From Bradyrhizobium liaoningense (GTDB taxonomy: Bacteria > Pseudomonadota > Alphaproteobacteria > Rhizobiales > Xanthobacteraceae), in NCBI RefSeq assembly GCF_018130825.1, contig NZ_JAFCJS010000002.1, forward strand, positions 372,001 to 436,000: a DNA stretch of 64,000 nt, given 5' to 3'. Under the pieces are notes generated by a model. It was not told where the DNA came from. It did no database searches and worked only from the letters and a program-made list of their open reading frames with translations. Shown piece after piece: positions 8,299-16,637 of the stretch. Each line of letters starts with the position of its first letter. Within the stretch, counting starts at the first letter, position 1. The position numbers and the translations under genes are program-made.

Positions 8299-9504
8299 TT
8301 AGCCCGACTTTCGCGCAATCCTGCCATGCGCGGCGACAAGCCTGCCTTCCTTATAGACGGAGCGCCCCTGCGGTACGGCGACGATGGCCTCGGGCACGTG
8401 CTCCGCATTGAGCGTCACGAAGTCGGCCTTCGCCCCGACCTGCAGGCCGTAGCCTTCCAGCCGCAGTGCCTTGGCACCCGATGCGGTGACGACGTCGAAT
8501 GCGGCGCGCAGTTCCTCGTCGATATTGAAGCCGGAGCGATAGCCGAGCGTCGTCGCCCGCCGCAGCATGTCGCCATCGCCATAGGGCCACCAGGAATCGC
8601 GGATGTTGTCGTTGCCGCTGAAGACGGTGACCCCGGCCTTGCGCAGGGCAAGGATCGGCGGAAACGGCCGCGCGCCCGGCGCGTTGGTCATGATCGCGAC
8701 GCCGGAGCGGGCGAGAACATCCGCGATCTTCTTGAGGTAGTCTGCCGTGATATCGCCGAGCCCGTAGGCATGGCTGACCGCCACGTGGCCCTCCATGCCG
8801 AGCGCGCGCGTGCGCGCCGCGATCTGCTCGATCTCGAAGGCGCCGAGTGTACCCATGTCGTGCAGGTGGATGTCGACATCGACGCCGCGCCTGCCGGCGA
8901 CGCCAAACACGACGTCGAGATGCTTCTCGACGTCGCGATCGAAACTCGCAGGGTCAAGCCCGCCGACGAGGTTGGCGCCGAGACCAATGGCTTCGTCGAG
9001 CAGTTGCGGGGTGCCCGGGCTCGACAGGATTCCGCTCTGGGGAAAGGCGACGAGCTGGATGTCGATCAGGCCTTTGTATTCCTCGCGCACGCGCAGGATC
9101 GTTTCGAGCGATTTCAGGCCGACCGAACCGTCGACCATGACGTGGCTGCGCATCTGCGTGGTACCATGGCCGATGCAGAGATCGAGTTGGTTGCGCGCGC
9201 GCACGTCCATCGGCGCTGACACGGCCATGTTCTCGGCCTGGAAGGCGACGCGCTCATGCACGTTGAAGCCGTCAGTGCACGGCTTGTGTGGCCGCCAGGC
9301 GTCGCCATAGAAGCTGGTGTCGAGATGGATGTGGCCCTCGACGAAGCCGGGAACGACGAGCGCATCCTTGAGGTCGACCGTCTCGGCGCCGGCCGGCGGC
9401 TGGTCAGCAGGTGCAATCGCAGCGATGCGGCCGTTCGTGACCGCGATGTGCTGGCGGGTGCCGCCATCGAAGCGCGCGTTCAGGAAGATTGTGTCGAAGG
9501 CCAT
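8299..9504 (-). CDS. Amidohydrolase family protein, cytosine-deaminase-like
   Basis: The 401-residue product has the metal-binding signature GFVEGHIHLDTSFYGDAW near residues 55-72, VDIHLHDMG for the third metal/substrate His, a HAYGLGD segment and SGNDNIRDSWWPYG with the late catalytic Asp. This is the cytosine deaminase / N-acyl-D-amino-acid amidohydrolase-like layout. It probably hydrolyses an amidine or amide of an N-heterocycle. It lies 71 bases downstream of a second amidohydrolase on the same strand and is probably co-transcribed. GGAGGAACCC is just before the ATG. The specific substrate is not evident. Confidence 0.85.
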   Translation of the reverse strand: MAFDTIFLNARFDGGTRQHIAVTNGRIAAIAPADQPPAGAETVDLKDALVVPGFVEGHIHLDTSFYGDAWRPHKPCTDGFNVHERVAFQAENMAVSAPMDVRARNQLDLCIGHGTTQMRSHVMVDGSVGLKSLETILRVREEYKGLIDIQLVAFPQSGILSSPGTPQLLDEAIGLGANLVGGLDPASFDRDVEKHLDVVFGVAGRRGVDVDIHLHDMGTLGAFEIEQIAARTRALGMEGHVAVSHAYGLGDITADYLKKIADVLARSGVAIMTNAPGARPFPPILALRKAGVTVFSGNDNIRDSWWPYGDGDMLRRATTLGYRSGFNIDEELRAAFDVVTASGAKALRLEGYGLQVGAKADFVTLNAEHVPEAIVAVPQGRSVYKEGRLVAAHGRIARKSG

Positions 9505-9575
9505 TTGGGTTCCTCCGTCGATTGATCGCGGTGATCCTCGCGCAGGCGGCGACGATGGCGCAAGACGTGGGTCGA

Positions 9576-10817
9576 TCAGTTCTGGGGGCGGAACAGCATG
9601 GCCCTTTGCCGCGCAAAGGTCTGCCGGCCACCCCTAAAGCCCATCATGACGTCAGGCAGCTCGGCGATGGCAAAGCGGCTGTCCCTGGTATCGAGCACGA
9701 TGAGGTCGGCGGGATTGCCGACCTTGATGCCGTAATCACCGAGGTTCATCAGCCGCGCCGGCAGGTCAGTGACGAGGTCGAGGCAGGTGTCGAAGTCGCT
9801 GACCGAGGCGTGCGCGACATTGGCGTAGAAGTTCGCCATCCGCAGCAGCGAGGCATCGCCGAACGGCGTGAAGGGATTGAGCACGTTGTTGGTCGCGACC
9901 GAGCACAGCACGCCATCGCCGGCGAGCTTGTGGGCGAGCGTCAGCCCGCGCGGCGCATTGTGGGTGGCCTCGCGCCCCATCAGGTAGAGATCGGTCGCGG
10001 GCAGCACCGTGACGGCAACGCCTGCTTTGGCCAGTTGCGCGGTGGCGGCTTTCATCCGCTCCGGCGGCAATGCCGAGAGTTTTGTGGCATGGCCGATCGC
10101 CACGCGTCCGCCGTAGTTGCGCCGCTCGGTGAGGCGGCAGACCTCGTCGAGGTGCCACCAGGAGGGATCGAGATCGAAGTCGAGATGGAGATCGACGTCC
10201 ATGTCGAATTCCTCAGCGAGATCGAAGATGCGCGCGAGATGGGCGTTCGGGTCGGTGTCCATGTAGGGACAGCCGCCGATGACCTCGCCGCCGTTGCGCA
10301 GCGCCTGGATCAGCAGGTCCTCGGCACCGGGATCGTTGGTGAGGCCTTCCTGCGGGAAGACGCAGAGTTCGAGATCGATCGCCCAGGCGTAGTCACGCTT
10401 GAGCGCCTGCACCGCCTCGAAGCCGCGCAGGCCAATGCGCGGGTCAATTTCAACATGTGTGCGCATGCGCGTCGTGCCGTGCACGATTGCCCGCTCCAGC
10501 ACGCGAGCGCCGCGTGCGTAGACGTCCTCGACCGTGAAATCCTTCTTCATGCCGGCGACGGCGCGGATCGCCTCCGAGACACTGCCGTGATCGTGCCCGC
10601 AGCGGCCGAGCAGGCAGGCCTTGTCGAGATGGATGTGGGTGTCGACGAAGCCGGGCAGGGCAAGGTGGCCGCCGACATCGACCTCGACGGTCTCGCAGGC
10701 GAGCTTTGGCGCGATCGCGGCGATACGTCCGTCCTTCACGCCGATATCGACGGGTGCGGCGGATGAGCGCAACAGCGCGTTGCGGAAGATCAGGTCGAGG
10801 GCGGCTTGGGTGGTCAT
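9576..10817 (-). CDS. Amidohydrolase family protein, cytosine-deaminase-like (second copy)
   Basis: The 413-residue product shows GFVDTHIHLDKACLLG near residues 55-70, HLDFDLDPSWWHLDEV, VAIGHATK, and SVATNNVLNPFTPFGDASLL with the terminal metal-binding region, where the usual Asp is replaced by Asn in the TNNV segment. It belongs to the same superfamily branch as the neighbouring 8299-9504 gene but is clearly diverged from it. It is divergent from a SnoaL-like gene across a 148-base region with a TGCATGCA palindrome. A role in pyrimidine, hydantoin or s-triazine-type hydrolysis is inferred from family and from the nearby ABC importer. Confidence 0.84.
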   Translation of the reverse strand: MTTQAALDLIFRNALLRSSAAPVDIGVKDGRIAAIAPKLACETVEVDVGGHLALPGFVDTHIHLDKACLLGRCGHDHGSVSEAIRAVAGMKKDFTVEDVYARGARVLERAIVHGTTRMRTHVEIDPRIGLRGFEAVQALKRDYAWAIDLELCVFPQEGLTNDPGAEDLLIQALRNGGEVIGGCPYMDTDPNAHLARIFDLAEEFDMDVDLHLDFDLDPSWWHLDEVCRLTERRNYGGRVAIGHATKLSALPPERMKAATAQLAKAGVAVTVLPATDLYLMGREATHNAPRGLTLAHKLAGDGVLCSVATNNVLNPFTPFGDASLLRMANFYANVAHASVSDFDTCLDLVTDLPARLMNLGDYGIKVGNPADLIVLDTRDSRFAIAELPDVMMGFRGGRQTFARQRAMLFRPQN

Positions 10818-10910
10818 GGCGCGGATTCAGCTGTGGTAGTCTAGCGAAAGCTGAGGGGGCGGGCAGCTCCAGATTGTGTGCAGTCGAGGCATCAGATTGT
10901 CCAAAAAATA

Positions 10911-10918
10911 TGCATGCA
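10911..10918. promoter_or_regulatory. TGCATGCA palindrome in the divergent promoter region
   Basis: An 8-base perfect palindrome, followed by CTTTGG, lies between the divergent amidohydrolase (start 10817) and SnoaL-like gene (start 10966). The same core recurs twice in the GntR/ABC promoter region, followed by GTTTGG and CTTTTG. It is a candidate GntR operator. Confidence 0.6.
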
Positions 10919-10965
10919 CTTTGGGGGCCGAATTGTAGAATGCCGGCACTTTCGGAGAATTCGCC

Positions 10966-11382
10966 ATGTCCGCTCCCGCCAAAGCCGAACGCCCGATGAC
11001 CGACGCCGAGATCGTGGAGGCCTACCTGACGGCCTCGATGATACCCGATCCCGACGCCGCCGCGGCCTACATGAAGCCGGGCACGGTGATCACGTTCACC
11101 GGCGGGCGCGAGTTCGACCATCCGCGCGGGCCGACCGGCTTCAACGCCAAACGCTACCGCTGGGTCAAGAAGAAGATGGACCGGTTCGACGTCTGCCCCG
11201 GCGCCGACGAGACCGTCGTCTACAGCGTCGGCACGCTCTATGGCGAGTGGATGGACGGCACCCCGTTCGAGGGCAATCGCTATGTCGATCGGTTCGTCGT
11301 GAGGGGCGGGCAGATCGTCAAGATGGATGTCTGGAACGACAGCGCCGAGCGCATCCTCGTTCAGCGCGGCATTGAAACCTAG
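10966..11382 (+). CDS. SnoaL-like / nuclear transport factor 2 fold protein
   Basis: The 138-residue protein fits the small NTF2/SnoaL-like fold by size and pattern: an N-terminal helix pair (TDAEIVEAYLTASMIPDPDAAAAYM), then beta strands ending in FEGNRYVDRFVVRGGQIVKMDVW, which is the typical final strand pair. Such proteins bind small molecules and may be isomerases, hydratases or accessory proteins. GGAG lies about 8 bases before the ATG. It is convergent with the GntR gene with a 4-base overlap of the 3' ends, and may share the TGCATGCA-linked regulation. Confidence 0.75.
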   Translation: MSAPAKAERPMTDAEIVEAYLTASMIPDPDAAAAYMKPGTVITFTGGREFDHPRGPTGFNAKRYRWVKKKMDRFDVCPGADETVVYSVGTLYGEWMDGTPFEGNRYVDRFVVRGGQIVKMDVWNDSAERILVQRGIET

Positions 11383-12137
11383 CCTCTTCGCGCGACTTTC
11401 GGCAGCTTGACGACGCGGTCGCCCGTCACCTCGTCGGCGTAGGGCGCGAGAATATCGAGGAGATCACGGCCGCGCTGCGGAGTGGGGGCGACCAGCGCGC
11501 GATTGGCCACGGAATCCAGGTGATGATGCATCAAGTCCATCACCTTGGCCTCGTCGCCCTTGGCAAGCGCTGAGATGATGGCGCGGTGCTCGTTGATGGC
11601 GCATTCGGTGGAATGCGGCCGGCTGTAGAGCGACAGGGTCAGGCAGCAGCGATAGGCGACCTCGCTGACATAGCGCACCAGGATCGGGCTGTTCGTCATG
11701 TGCGCGAGCAGGATGTGGAATTCGGTCGCGAGGCGGATCGAGACCGCATCCGTGCCGCCGCGGGCGCGATCCTCGGCATCGACATGGGCATTCAGCTCGG
11801 CGATCTGCGCCTTGGTCAGCTTGCCCGCGAGCTGACGGACGACGAGGCGCTCGAGCTCGATGCGGATGTCGAAGGCATCGCGCGCCTCCTGCCAGCTCGG
11901 CGTCGCCACCACCGCGATCCGGTTGCGGCGGAGCTCGACGAGGCCTTCCGCGGCGAGCTGCCCCAGCGCGTGACGGGCAATGGTGCGGCTGACGCCGAAG
12001 CGTTCGCCGAGCGCATCCTCCGGCAGCTTGGCGCCGGGCTCTAGCGCCTGCTCGATGATGGCGCGCCGGAGCGCGCGGCAGATCACGCTGACCTTGTCCG
12101 ACGATTCAGAAGTCTTGCTGCTTGCGCGCGCCGCCAT
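11379..12137 (-). CDS. GntR family transcriptional regulator (FCD type)
   Basis: The 252-residue protein has an N-terminal winged helix (VICRALRRAIIEQALEPGAKLPEDALGERFGVSRTIARHALGQLAAEGLVEL, about residues 18-70) and an all-helical FCD effector domain with the ligand/metal His residues in EFHILLAHM and NEHRAIISALAKGD. The ATG at 12137 is chosen because AAGGA precedes it by 7 bases; longer upstream readings run into the divergent ABC gene. It is divergent from the ABC importer operon and flanked by TGCATGCA palindromes, so it probably controls that operon and the nearby amidohydrolases. Confidence 0.88.
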   Translation of the reverse strand: MAARASSKTSESSDKVSVICRALRRAIIEQALEPGAKLPEDALGERFGVSRTIARHALGQLAAEGLVELRRNRIAVVATPSWQEARDAFDIRIELERLVVRQLAGKLTKAQIAELNAHVDAEDRARGGTDAVSIRLATEFHILLAHMTNSPILVRYVSEVAYRCCLTLSLYSRPHSTECAINEHRAIISALAKGDEAKVMDLMHHHLDSVANRALVAPTPQRGRDLLDILAPYADEVTGDRVVKLPKVARRG

Positions 12138-12206
12138 CGGCGAATCCTTGAGGGGAGGGTCGAAACCACTCTTTAGCACGGCCCTTCGCCAATTCCGCGC
12201 TCCAAT

Positions 12207-12214
12207 TGCATGCA
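12207..12214. promoter_or_regulatory. TGCATGCA palindrome upstream of the GntR regulator
   Basis: The core lies within CCAATTGCATGCAGTTTGG, so the symmetry extends partly beyond the core (CCAA left, TTGG right). It is 70 bases upstream of the GntR start and about 115 bases upstream of the ABC ATPase start. It is a candidate binding site for the adjacent GntR protein. Confidence 0.62.
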
Positions 12215-12310
12215 GTTTGGTGTCCGGATTGCCTAAATGGAATCCGCTCAATCGGCGGCTCATTTGGCCAATCCATTGATTTTGCGGGAGGCGACCGCTG
12301 GCATTCAGCT

Positions 12311-12318
12311 TGCATGCA
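12311..12318. promoter_or_regulatory. TGCATGCA palindrome directly upstream of the ABC operon
   Basis: This is the third copy of the core, in GCTTGCATGCACTTTTGC, only 12 bases before the ATPase ATG at 12330. A repressor bound here would block transcription or initiation of the importer operon. The function is inferred from position and recurrence. Confidence 0.6.
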
Positions 12319-12329
12319 CTTTTGCTGTG

Positions 12330-13193
12330 ATGCGCATGCAACCCAATATCCAGTTTGACGGCCAGCCCGTTCCCGAAGGGGCTGCCGCGACCGCCATCGA
12401 GCTGTCCGAGGCCTCCGTGACCTTCGGACGCGGCGACCGCGCCGTGCCCGCGCTGGCGAAGACCAGCTTGAGGATCGCCGACGGCGAGTTTGTCGCACTG
12501 GTCGGCCCGTCCGGATGCGGCAAATCGACCATTTTGCGTCTCGTCAGCGGCCTGGTGCAGCCGACCAGCGGCGTCGTCATCGTCGGCGGGCGCGAGGTTG
12601 CGGCGCGGGCGATGCGGGTCGGCATGGCCTTCCAGAACCCGACCATGCTGCCGTGGATGACGATCGAGCGGAACATCATGCTGCCGCTGAAGATCGTCGA
12701 GCCGTTCCGCTCGAACTTCCGCAGGCTGCGCAAGACCGAGTTTCGCGACAAGGCCAACGCGCTGCTGGAGCAGGTCGGCCTCAAGGGCTTTGGCAATCGT
12801 TATCCCTGGCAGCTCTCCGGCGGCATGCTCCAGCGCGCCAATCTCTGCCGCGCGCTGATCCACGAGCCGCGCATGCTGCTGCTCGATGAGCCGTTCGGCG
12901 CGCTCGACCAGTTCACCCGCGAGGAGCTGTGGGCGATCCTCCAGAACCTCTGGATGACGCACAAGCCGACCGTGCTGCTGGTCACGCATGATCTGCGCGA
13001 GGCCGGCTTCCTTGCGAGCCGCATCTGCGTGATGAGCGCACGTCCCGGCCGCATCCTCGACGACAGCCGCGTCGAGTTCGCGCGCCCGCGCACCGTCGCC
13101 ATGACCTTCGAGCCGGATTTCGTCGCGCTGAACCAGAAGCTGCGCGCCTTCATCGAGGATGCGCGCAGCGCGGCCCAGCAGGGAGCAGGCTGA
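12330..13193 (+). CDS. ABC transporter ATP-binding protein (nitrate/sulfonate/pyrimidine type)
   Basis: The 287-residue ATPase has Walker A GPSGCGKST near residue 60, a Q-loop (MAFQNPTMLPWMT), the signature LSGGMLQRANLCRALIHEP, Walker B LLLDEPFGALD and the switch His in LLVTHDLREA. The signature has LSGGM rather than LSGGQ, as in several members of this subfamily. It energises the permease at 13193-13969. The ATG at 12330 is preferred to an upstream start at 12237, because the upstream stretch contains the likely operator. It overlaps the next start (TGATG). Confidence 0.92.
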   Translation: MRMQPNIQFDGQPVPEGAAATAIELSEASVTFGRGDRAVPALAKTSLRIADGEFVALVGPSGCGKSTILRLVSGLVQPTSGVVIVGGREVAARAMRVGMAFQNPTMLPWMTIERNIMLPLKIVEPFRSNFRRLRKTEFRDKANALLEQVGLKGFGNRYPWQLSGGMLQRANLCRALIHEPRMLLLDEPFGALDQFTREELWAILQNLWMTHKPTVLLVTHDLREAGFLASRICVMSARPGRILDDSRVEFARPRTVAMTFEPDFVALNQKLRAFIEDARSAAQQGAG

Positions 13194-13969
13194 TGTTCGG
13201 GATCGATATCAGGCAGAAGGCGTGGTCGGCGGGACTGATCGTGCTGTTCTTCGTCGCCTGGGAGCTGTTCTGCCTGATGACGGGCATGTCGGACCTGGTG
13301 CTGCCGCGGCCCTCGCAGGTGTTCGTGACGCTGGTCCAGCGCTTTCCGGTGCTGTGGCCGCACATCGTGCAGACGCTCGCCACCACCATGTTCGGCTTCG
13401 TCCTTGGCGTTGCGCTCGGCGTCGCCCTTGGCGCGATCATCGGCGTGTCGAAGACGGCCTATGACACCTGCTATCCGCTGCTGATCGGCTTCTCCTCGAT
13501 CCCCAAGGTCGCGGTGGTGCCGATCTTCGTGCTGTGGTTCGGCTCCGGCACCGTGCCGGCGGTGCTGACGGCGCTGTCGATCTGCTTCTTCCCGATCGTC
13601 GTCAACATCGCGACGGGCTTGGCGACCACCGAGCCCGAGCTCGAGGACGTCCTGAAGGCGCTGGGCGCCAGCAAGCTCGACATCCTCTGGAATGTCGGCC
13701 TGCCCAGGACCATGCCCTTCTTCTTCGCCTCGCTGAAGGTCGCGATCTCCTACGCCTTTGTCGGCGCGGTGCTGTCGGAGACGGTCGCCTCCAACCGCGG
13801 CATCGGAAATGTCATGATGACCGCGTCCTCCAATTTCAACGTGCCACTGGTGTTCGCCGGCCTGTTCGTGCTCGCCGGCCTCGGCGTCGCGCTTTACGTC
13901 GTGTTCTCGCTGATCGAGGGACAGGTCACCGGCTGGGCCACGCGCAAGAACGACGTGATCGCCACCTGA
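13193..13969 (+). CDS. ABC transporter permease (SsuC/TauC-like)
   Basis: The 258-residue inner-membrane protein has about six hydrophobic segments and the binding-protein-dependent permease EAA loop region (EPELEDVLKALGASKLDILWNVGLPRTMPFF, about residues 142-172), which contacts the ATPase. It resembles permeases for sulfonates, nitrate and thiamine-pyrimidine precursors. It is translationally coupled to the ATPase and followed after 39 bases by the binding protein. Confidence 0.92.
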   Translation: MFGIDIRQKAWSAGLIVLFFVAWELFCLMTGMSDLVLPRPSQVFVTLVQRFPVLWPHIVQTLATTMFGFVLGVALGVALGAIIGVSKTAYDTCYPLLIGFSSIPKVAVVPIFVLWFGSGTVPAVLTALSICFFPIVVNIATGLATTEPELEDVLKALGASKLDILWNVGLPRTMPFFFASLKVAISYAFVGAVLSETVASNRGIGNVMMTASSNFNVPLVFAGLFVLAGLGVALYVVFSLIEGQVTGWATRKNDVIAT

Positions 13970-14008
13970 AGTCTTGAACCGTCACGCAACGAAGCTGAGG
14001 AGGTCTCG

Positions 14009-15034
14009 ATGTTGAGAAAAGTAACTGCCGCGCTGCTGGGATTGGCCCTGTCCGCGGGCGCGGCTAGCGCCGAGGACATCACGATCAAGTTCACGCTGGG
14101 CTGGAAAACCCAGGGCAGCGATGCCGCGTTCTTCTATGCCAAGGACAACGGCTACTTCAAGGATGAGGGCCTCAACGTCGTCATCGACCAGGGCGAGGGC
14201 TCCGGCGCCACCGTCACGCGCGTGATGTCCGGCGCCTATGACGCCGGCTTCGGCGACGTCAACGCCATCATCCAGAACGCCTCGACCAAGCCGCAGGAGG
14301 CACCCGTCATGGTCTACATGATGTGGAACCAGCCGCCGTTCGCGATCGTCGCCAAGAAGACCAGTGGCATCAACACCATCAAGGACTTCGAGGGCCACAC
14401 CCTCGGCGGCGCGCAGGGTACGCCGACGACGCGCCTGTTGCCGGTGTTCACGCGCAAGAACGGGCTCGACGGCGAGAAGATCAAGATCTCCAACATGGCG
14501 CCGAACCTGCAGGAGCCGATGCTGATCAAGGGCGACATCGATGCTGCGCTCGTCTTCAACATCACCAGCTATTTCAACCTGGTGCTCAACCGCCAGGACC
14601 CGGACAAGGATTTTAAATGGTTCTCCTTCGGTGAGTACGGCCTCGATCTCTACTCCAACGGCGTGATGGTCTCGAAGAAGCTGATCGCGTCGAACCCGAA
14701 GGCGGTGGCCGGCCTCGTCCGCGCCATCAACAAGGGCGCGATCGCGGTCGCCAAGGACCAGAATGCCGGTATGAAGGCGGCGCTGAACTACGACAACCTC
14801 ATCAATGCCGATGTCGAGAAGCGCCGGCTGCAATATTCCTTCGAGAAGCTGATCGTCTCGCCCGAGATGAAGGAGATCGGCATCGGCGACATCAAGGACG
14901 ACCGCATGACCCGCGCCATCGGCATCGTGGTCGAGGGCTATCAGCTCGCCCGCGCGCCGACGCCGGCCGAGGTGTTCTCGCGCGAATTCCTGCCGCCGCG
15001 CGCGGAGCGGGAGCTGGTGTATACTGCCAACTGA
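14009..15034 (+). CDS. ABC transporter substrate-binding protein (NMT1/THI5-like)
   Basis: The 341-residue product has a signal peptide (MLRKVTAALLGLALSAGAASA, cleavage likely before EDITIKF). The mature domain reads TLGWKTQGSDAAFFYAKDNGYFKDEGLNVVIDQGEGSG and VMSGAYDAGFGDVNAII, typical of the NMT1/SsuA-like family that binds pyrimidine precursors, sulfonates or other small nitrogen or sulfur compounds. GAGGAGG lies 8 bases before the ATG. It completes a three-gene importer. The ligand may be the substrate of the flanking amidohydrolases, by inference. Confidence 0.9.
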   Translation: MLRKVTAALLGLALSAGAASAEDITIKFTLGWKTQGSDAAFFYAKDNGYFKDEGLNVVIDQGEGSGATVTRVMSGAYDAGFGDVNAIIQNASTKPQEAPVMVYMMWNQPPFAIVAKKTSGINTIKDFEGHTLGGAQGTPTTRLLPVFTRKNGLDGEKIKISNMAPNLQEPMLIKGDIDAALVFNITSYFNLVLNRQDPDKDFKWFSFGEYGLDLYSNGVMVSKKLIASNPKAVAGLVRAINKGAIAVAKDQNAGMKAALNYDNLINADVEKRRLQYSFEKLIVSPEMKEIGIGDIKDDRMTRAIGIVVEGYQLARAPTPAEVFSREFLPPRAERELVYTAN

Positions 15035-15061
15035 TCTTCAACGGGTCTTGGAGAGACGGTC

Positions 15062-16495
15062 ATGGCCACGGAGATTTCGGCAACCAGCCTGTTCCGTGGC
15101 CCTGACCGCGGCGTCAGCGACAACGTCGTGCTGCGGCACGATGGGGGCGTCATCACCGATATCGCGGAAGGAGCGGGGCCGGGACCGCGCTCTTTCGTCA
15201 TCCCGGCCTTCGTCAACGCCCACGACCACGCCCGCGCCACCGCATCGTCCTTCGGCGCGGTCGGCATGCCCCTGGAAAGCTGGATCCTGCGGACTGCGCT
15301 CGGCACGCCGGTCGATCCCTACCTCGCTGCTGCCTCTGCCTTGGCCCGTTCGGCCAAGGCCGGCTGCGCCGCCATGATGGTGCATTACACGCGGCCGAGC
15401 GGGACGATGCCCTTGGTCGACGAGGCCAAGGCCATTGCGAAGGCCGCGTCCGACGTCGGTATCCGCATCGCGTTTGCGCTGGCCGTGCGCGACCAGAATC
15501 CGATCGTCTACGGTGATGCCGAGCCGGTGCTCGCAGGGCTTCCCAGGGAGGATCGCAAGACCATCGAGGATCTCTTCGTTCGCGCACCGATGTCGCCAAG
15601 AGCGTATATCGAGCTGACCGACGCCATTGCCTCAGGGATCGCAGGCCCGATGGTGGACGTGCAGCTTGGTCCTGCCGGCGTGCAGTGGTGCTCGAAGCCG
15701 CTGCTGGAGGCGGTGGCGGAGAATTCCGCGCGGACCGGCCGCCGCATTCACATGCATCTGTTGGAAACCGTGTACCAGCGCGCCTGGGCCGACCAGAACT
15801 TTCCGGACTTGGTGCGCTGGCTCCGCGACATCGGCTTCCTCTCCGAGCGGCTGACGCTGGCGCATTGCATCCACGCCCGTCCCGAGGAGCTCGAGATGAT
15901 CGCCGCCTCCGGCGCGCGCATCGTCACCAATTTCAGCTCGAACATGCATCTGCGCTCGGGCCTTGCCCCGATCGCCGCCGCATACAAATGCGGCTGCGCC
16001 ATCGCTGTCGGCGTCGACGGGCTGGCGCTGGACGAGGACGACGACGTCCTGCGCGAGATGCGGCTGGTGCAGATGGTCCATGGCGGTCTCGGCTTCAAGG
16101 CGACATGGACGCCGGCCGAGATGTTCTCGCTCGCCATCCGCAACGGACGCCAAGCCACCGGCGCGCCGGGAAGCGGGGAGCTCGCGGCCGGCAATCCGGC
16201 CGACTACGTCGTGATCGATCTCGACCGGCTCGACCGCGACCGGATCATGCCCGTCGATCCCATGGCGCTGCTGTTCGCACGCGGCAATGCGTCGCTCGTG
16301 AAGGAGGTCGTCGTCGCCGGCAAGACGATCGTCAGGGACGGGGTCGTGGCAGGTGTCGACCTGCCGGCCGTCGAGCAGGAGTTGCGGGCGATGTACCGCG
16401 CCAATGTCGGCAAGCTCGAAAGCTTCCAGCGGATATGGCCGCCTCTGTCGGAACGGCTGAGCGGCTGGTTCGAGCAGCAGCTGACCTGTCAATGA
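15062..16495 (+). CDS. Amidohydrolase family protein (chlorohydrolase/deaminase-like)
   Basis: The 477-residue protein has FVNAHDHARATASSF near residue 50, with HDH in place of the usual HxH-plus-spacer, then HMHLLET for the substrate/metal His and LTLAHCIHARPEEL. A late GVDGLALDEDDDVL region supplies the Asp. This is the layout of the TrzN/SsnA/guanine-deaminase branch of metal-dependent deaminases. GGAGAG precedes the ATG. It follows the ABC binding protein by 27 bases and probably forms the last gene of that operon, so it may act on the imported compound. Confidence 0.84.
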   Translation: MATEISATSLFRGPDRGVSDNVVLRHDGGVITDIAEGAGPGPRSFVIPAFVNAHDHARATASSFGAVGMPLESWILRTALGTPVDPYLAAASALARSAKAGCAAMMVHYTRPSGTMPLVDEAKAIAKAASDVGIRIAFALAVRDQNPIVYGDAEPVLAGLPREDRKTIEDLFVRAPMSPRAYIELTDAIASGIAGPMVDVQLGPAGVQWCSKPLLEAVAENSARTGRRIHMHLLETVYQRAWADQNFPDLVRWLRDIGFLSERLTLAHCIHARPEELEMIAASGARIVTNFSSNMHLRSGLAPIAAAYKCGCAIAVGVDGLALDEDDDVLREMRLVQMVHGGLGFKATWTPAEMFSLAIRNGRQATGAPGSGELAAGNPADYVVIDLDRLDRDRIMPVDPMALLFARGNASLVKEVVVAGKTIVRDGVVAGVDLPAVEQELRAMYRANVGKLESFQRIWPPLSERLSGWFEQQLTCQ

Positions 16496-16637
16496 GGCGC
16501 CTGTCCTTGGCCGCGATGTATATAAAAAGGCGATAACTGCTAAAACCTGCCTCGTCTGGCGCCGGCTGCATCTATGCGCTATCAGCTCCGCGATTGCGTC
16601 TCGACACCAGTCGATGACCCCCTTGAGGAGCCCTCCG

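Noticed and set aside
9489-10766. 425-codon plus-strand frame opposite an amidohydrolase
   Set aside because: It is an antisense shadow of the 9576-10817 amidohydrolase with no domain pattern, and it would cross into the next gene's promoter.
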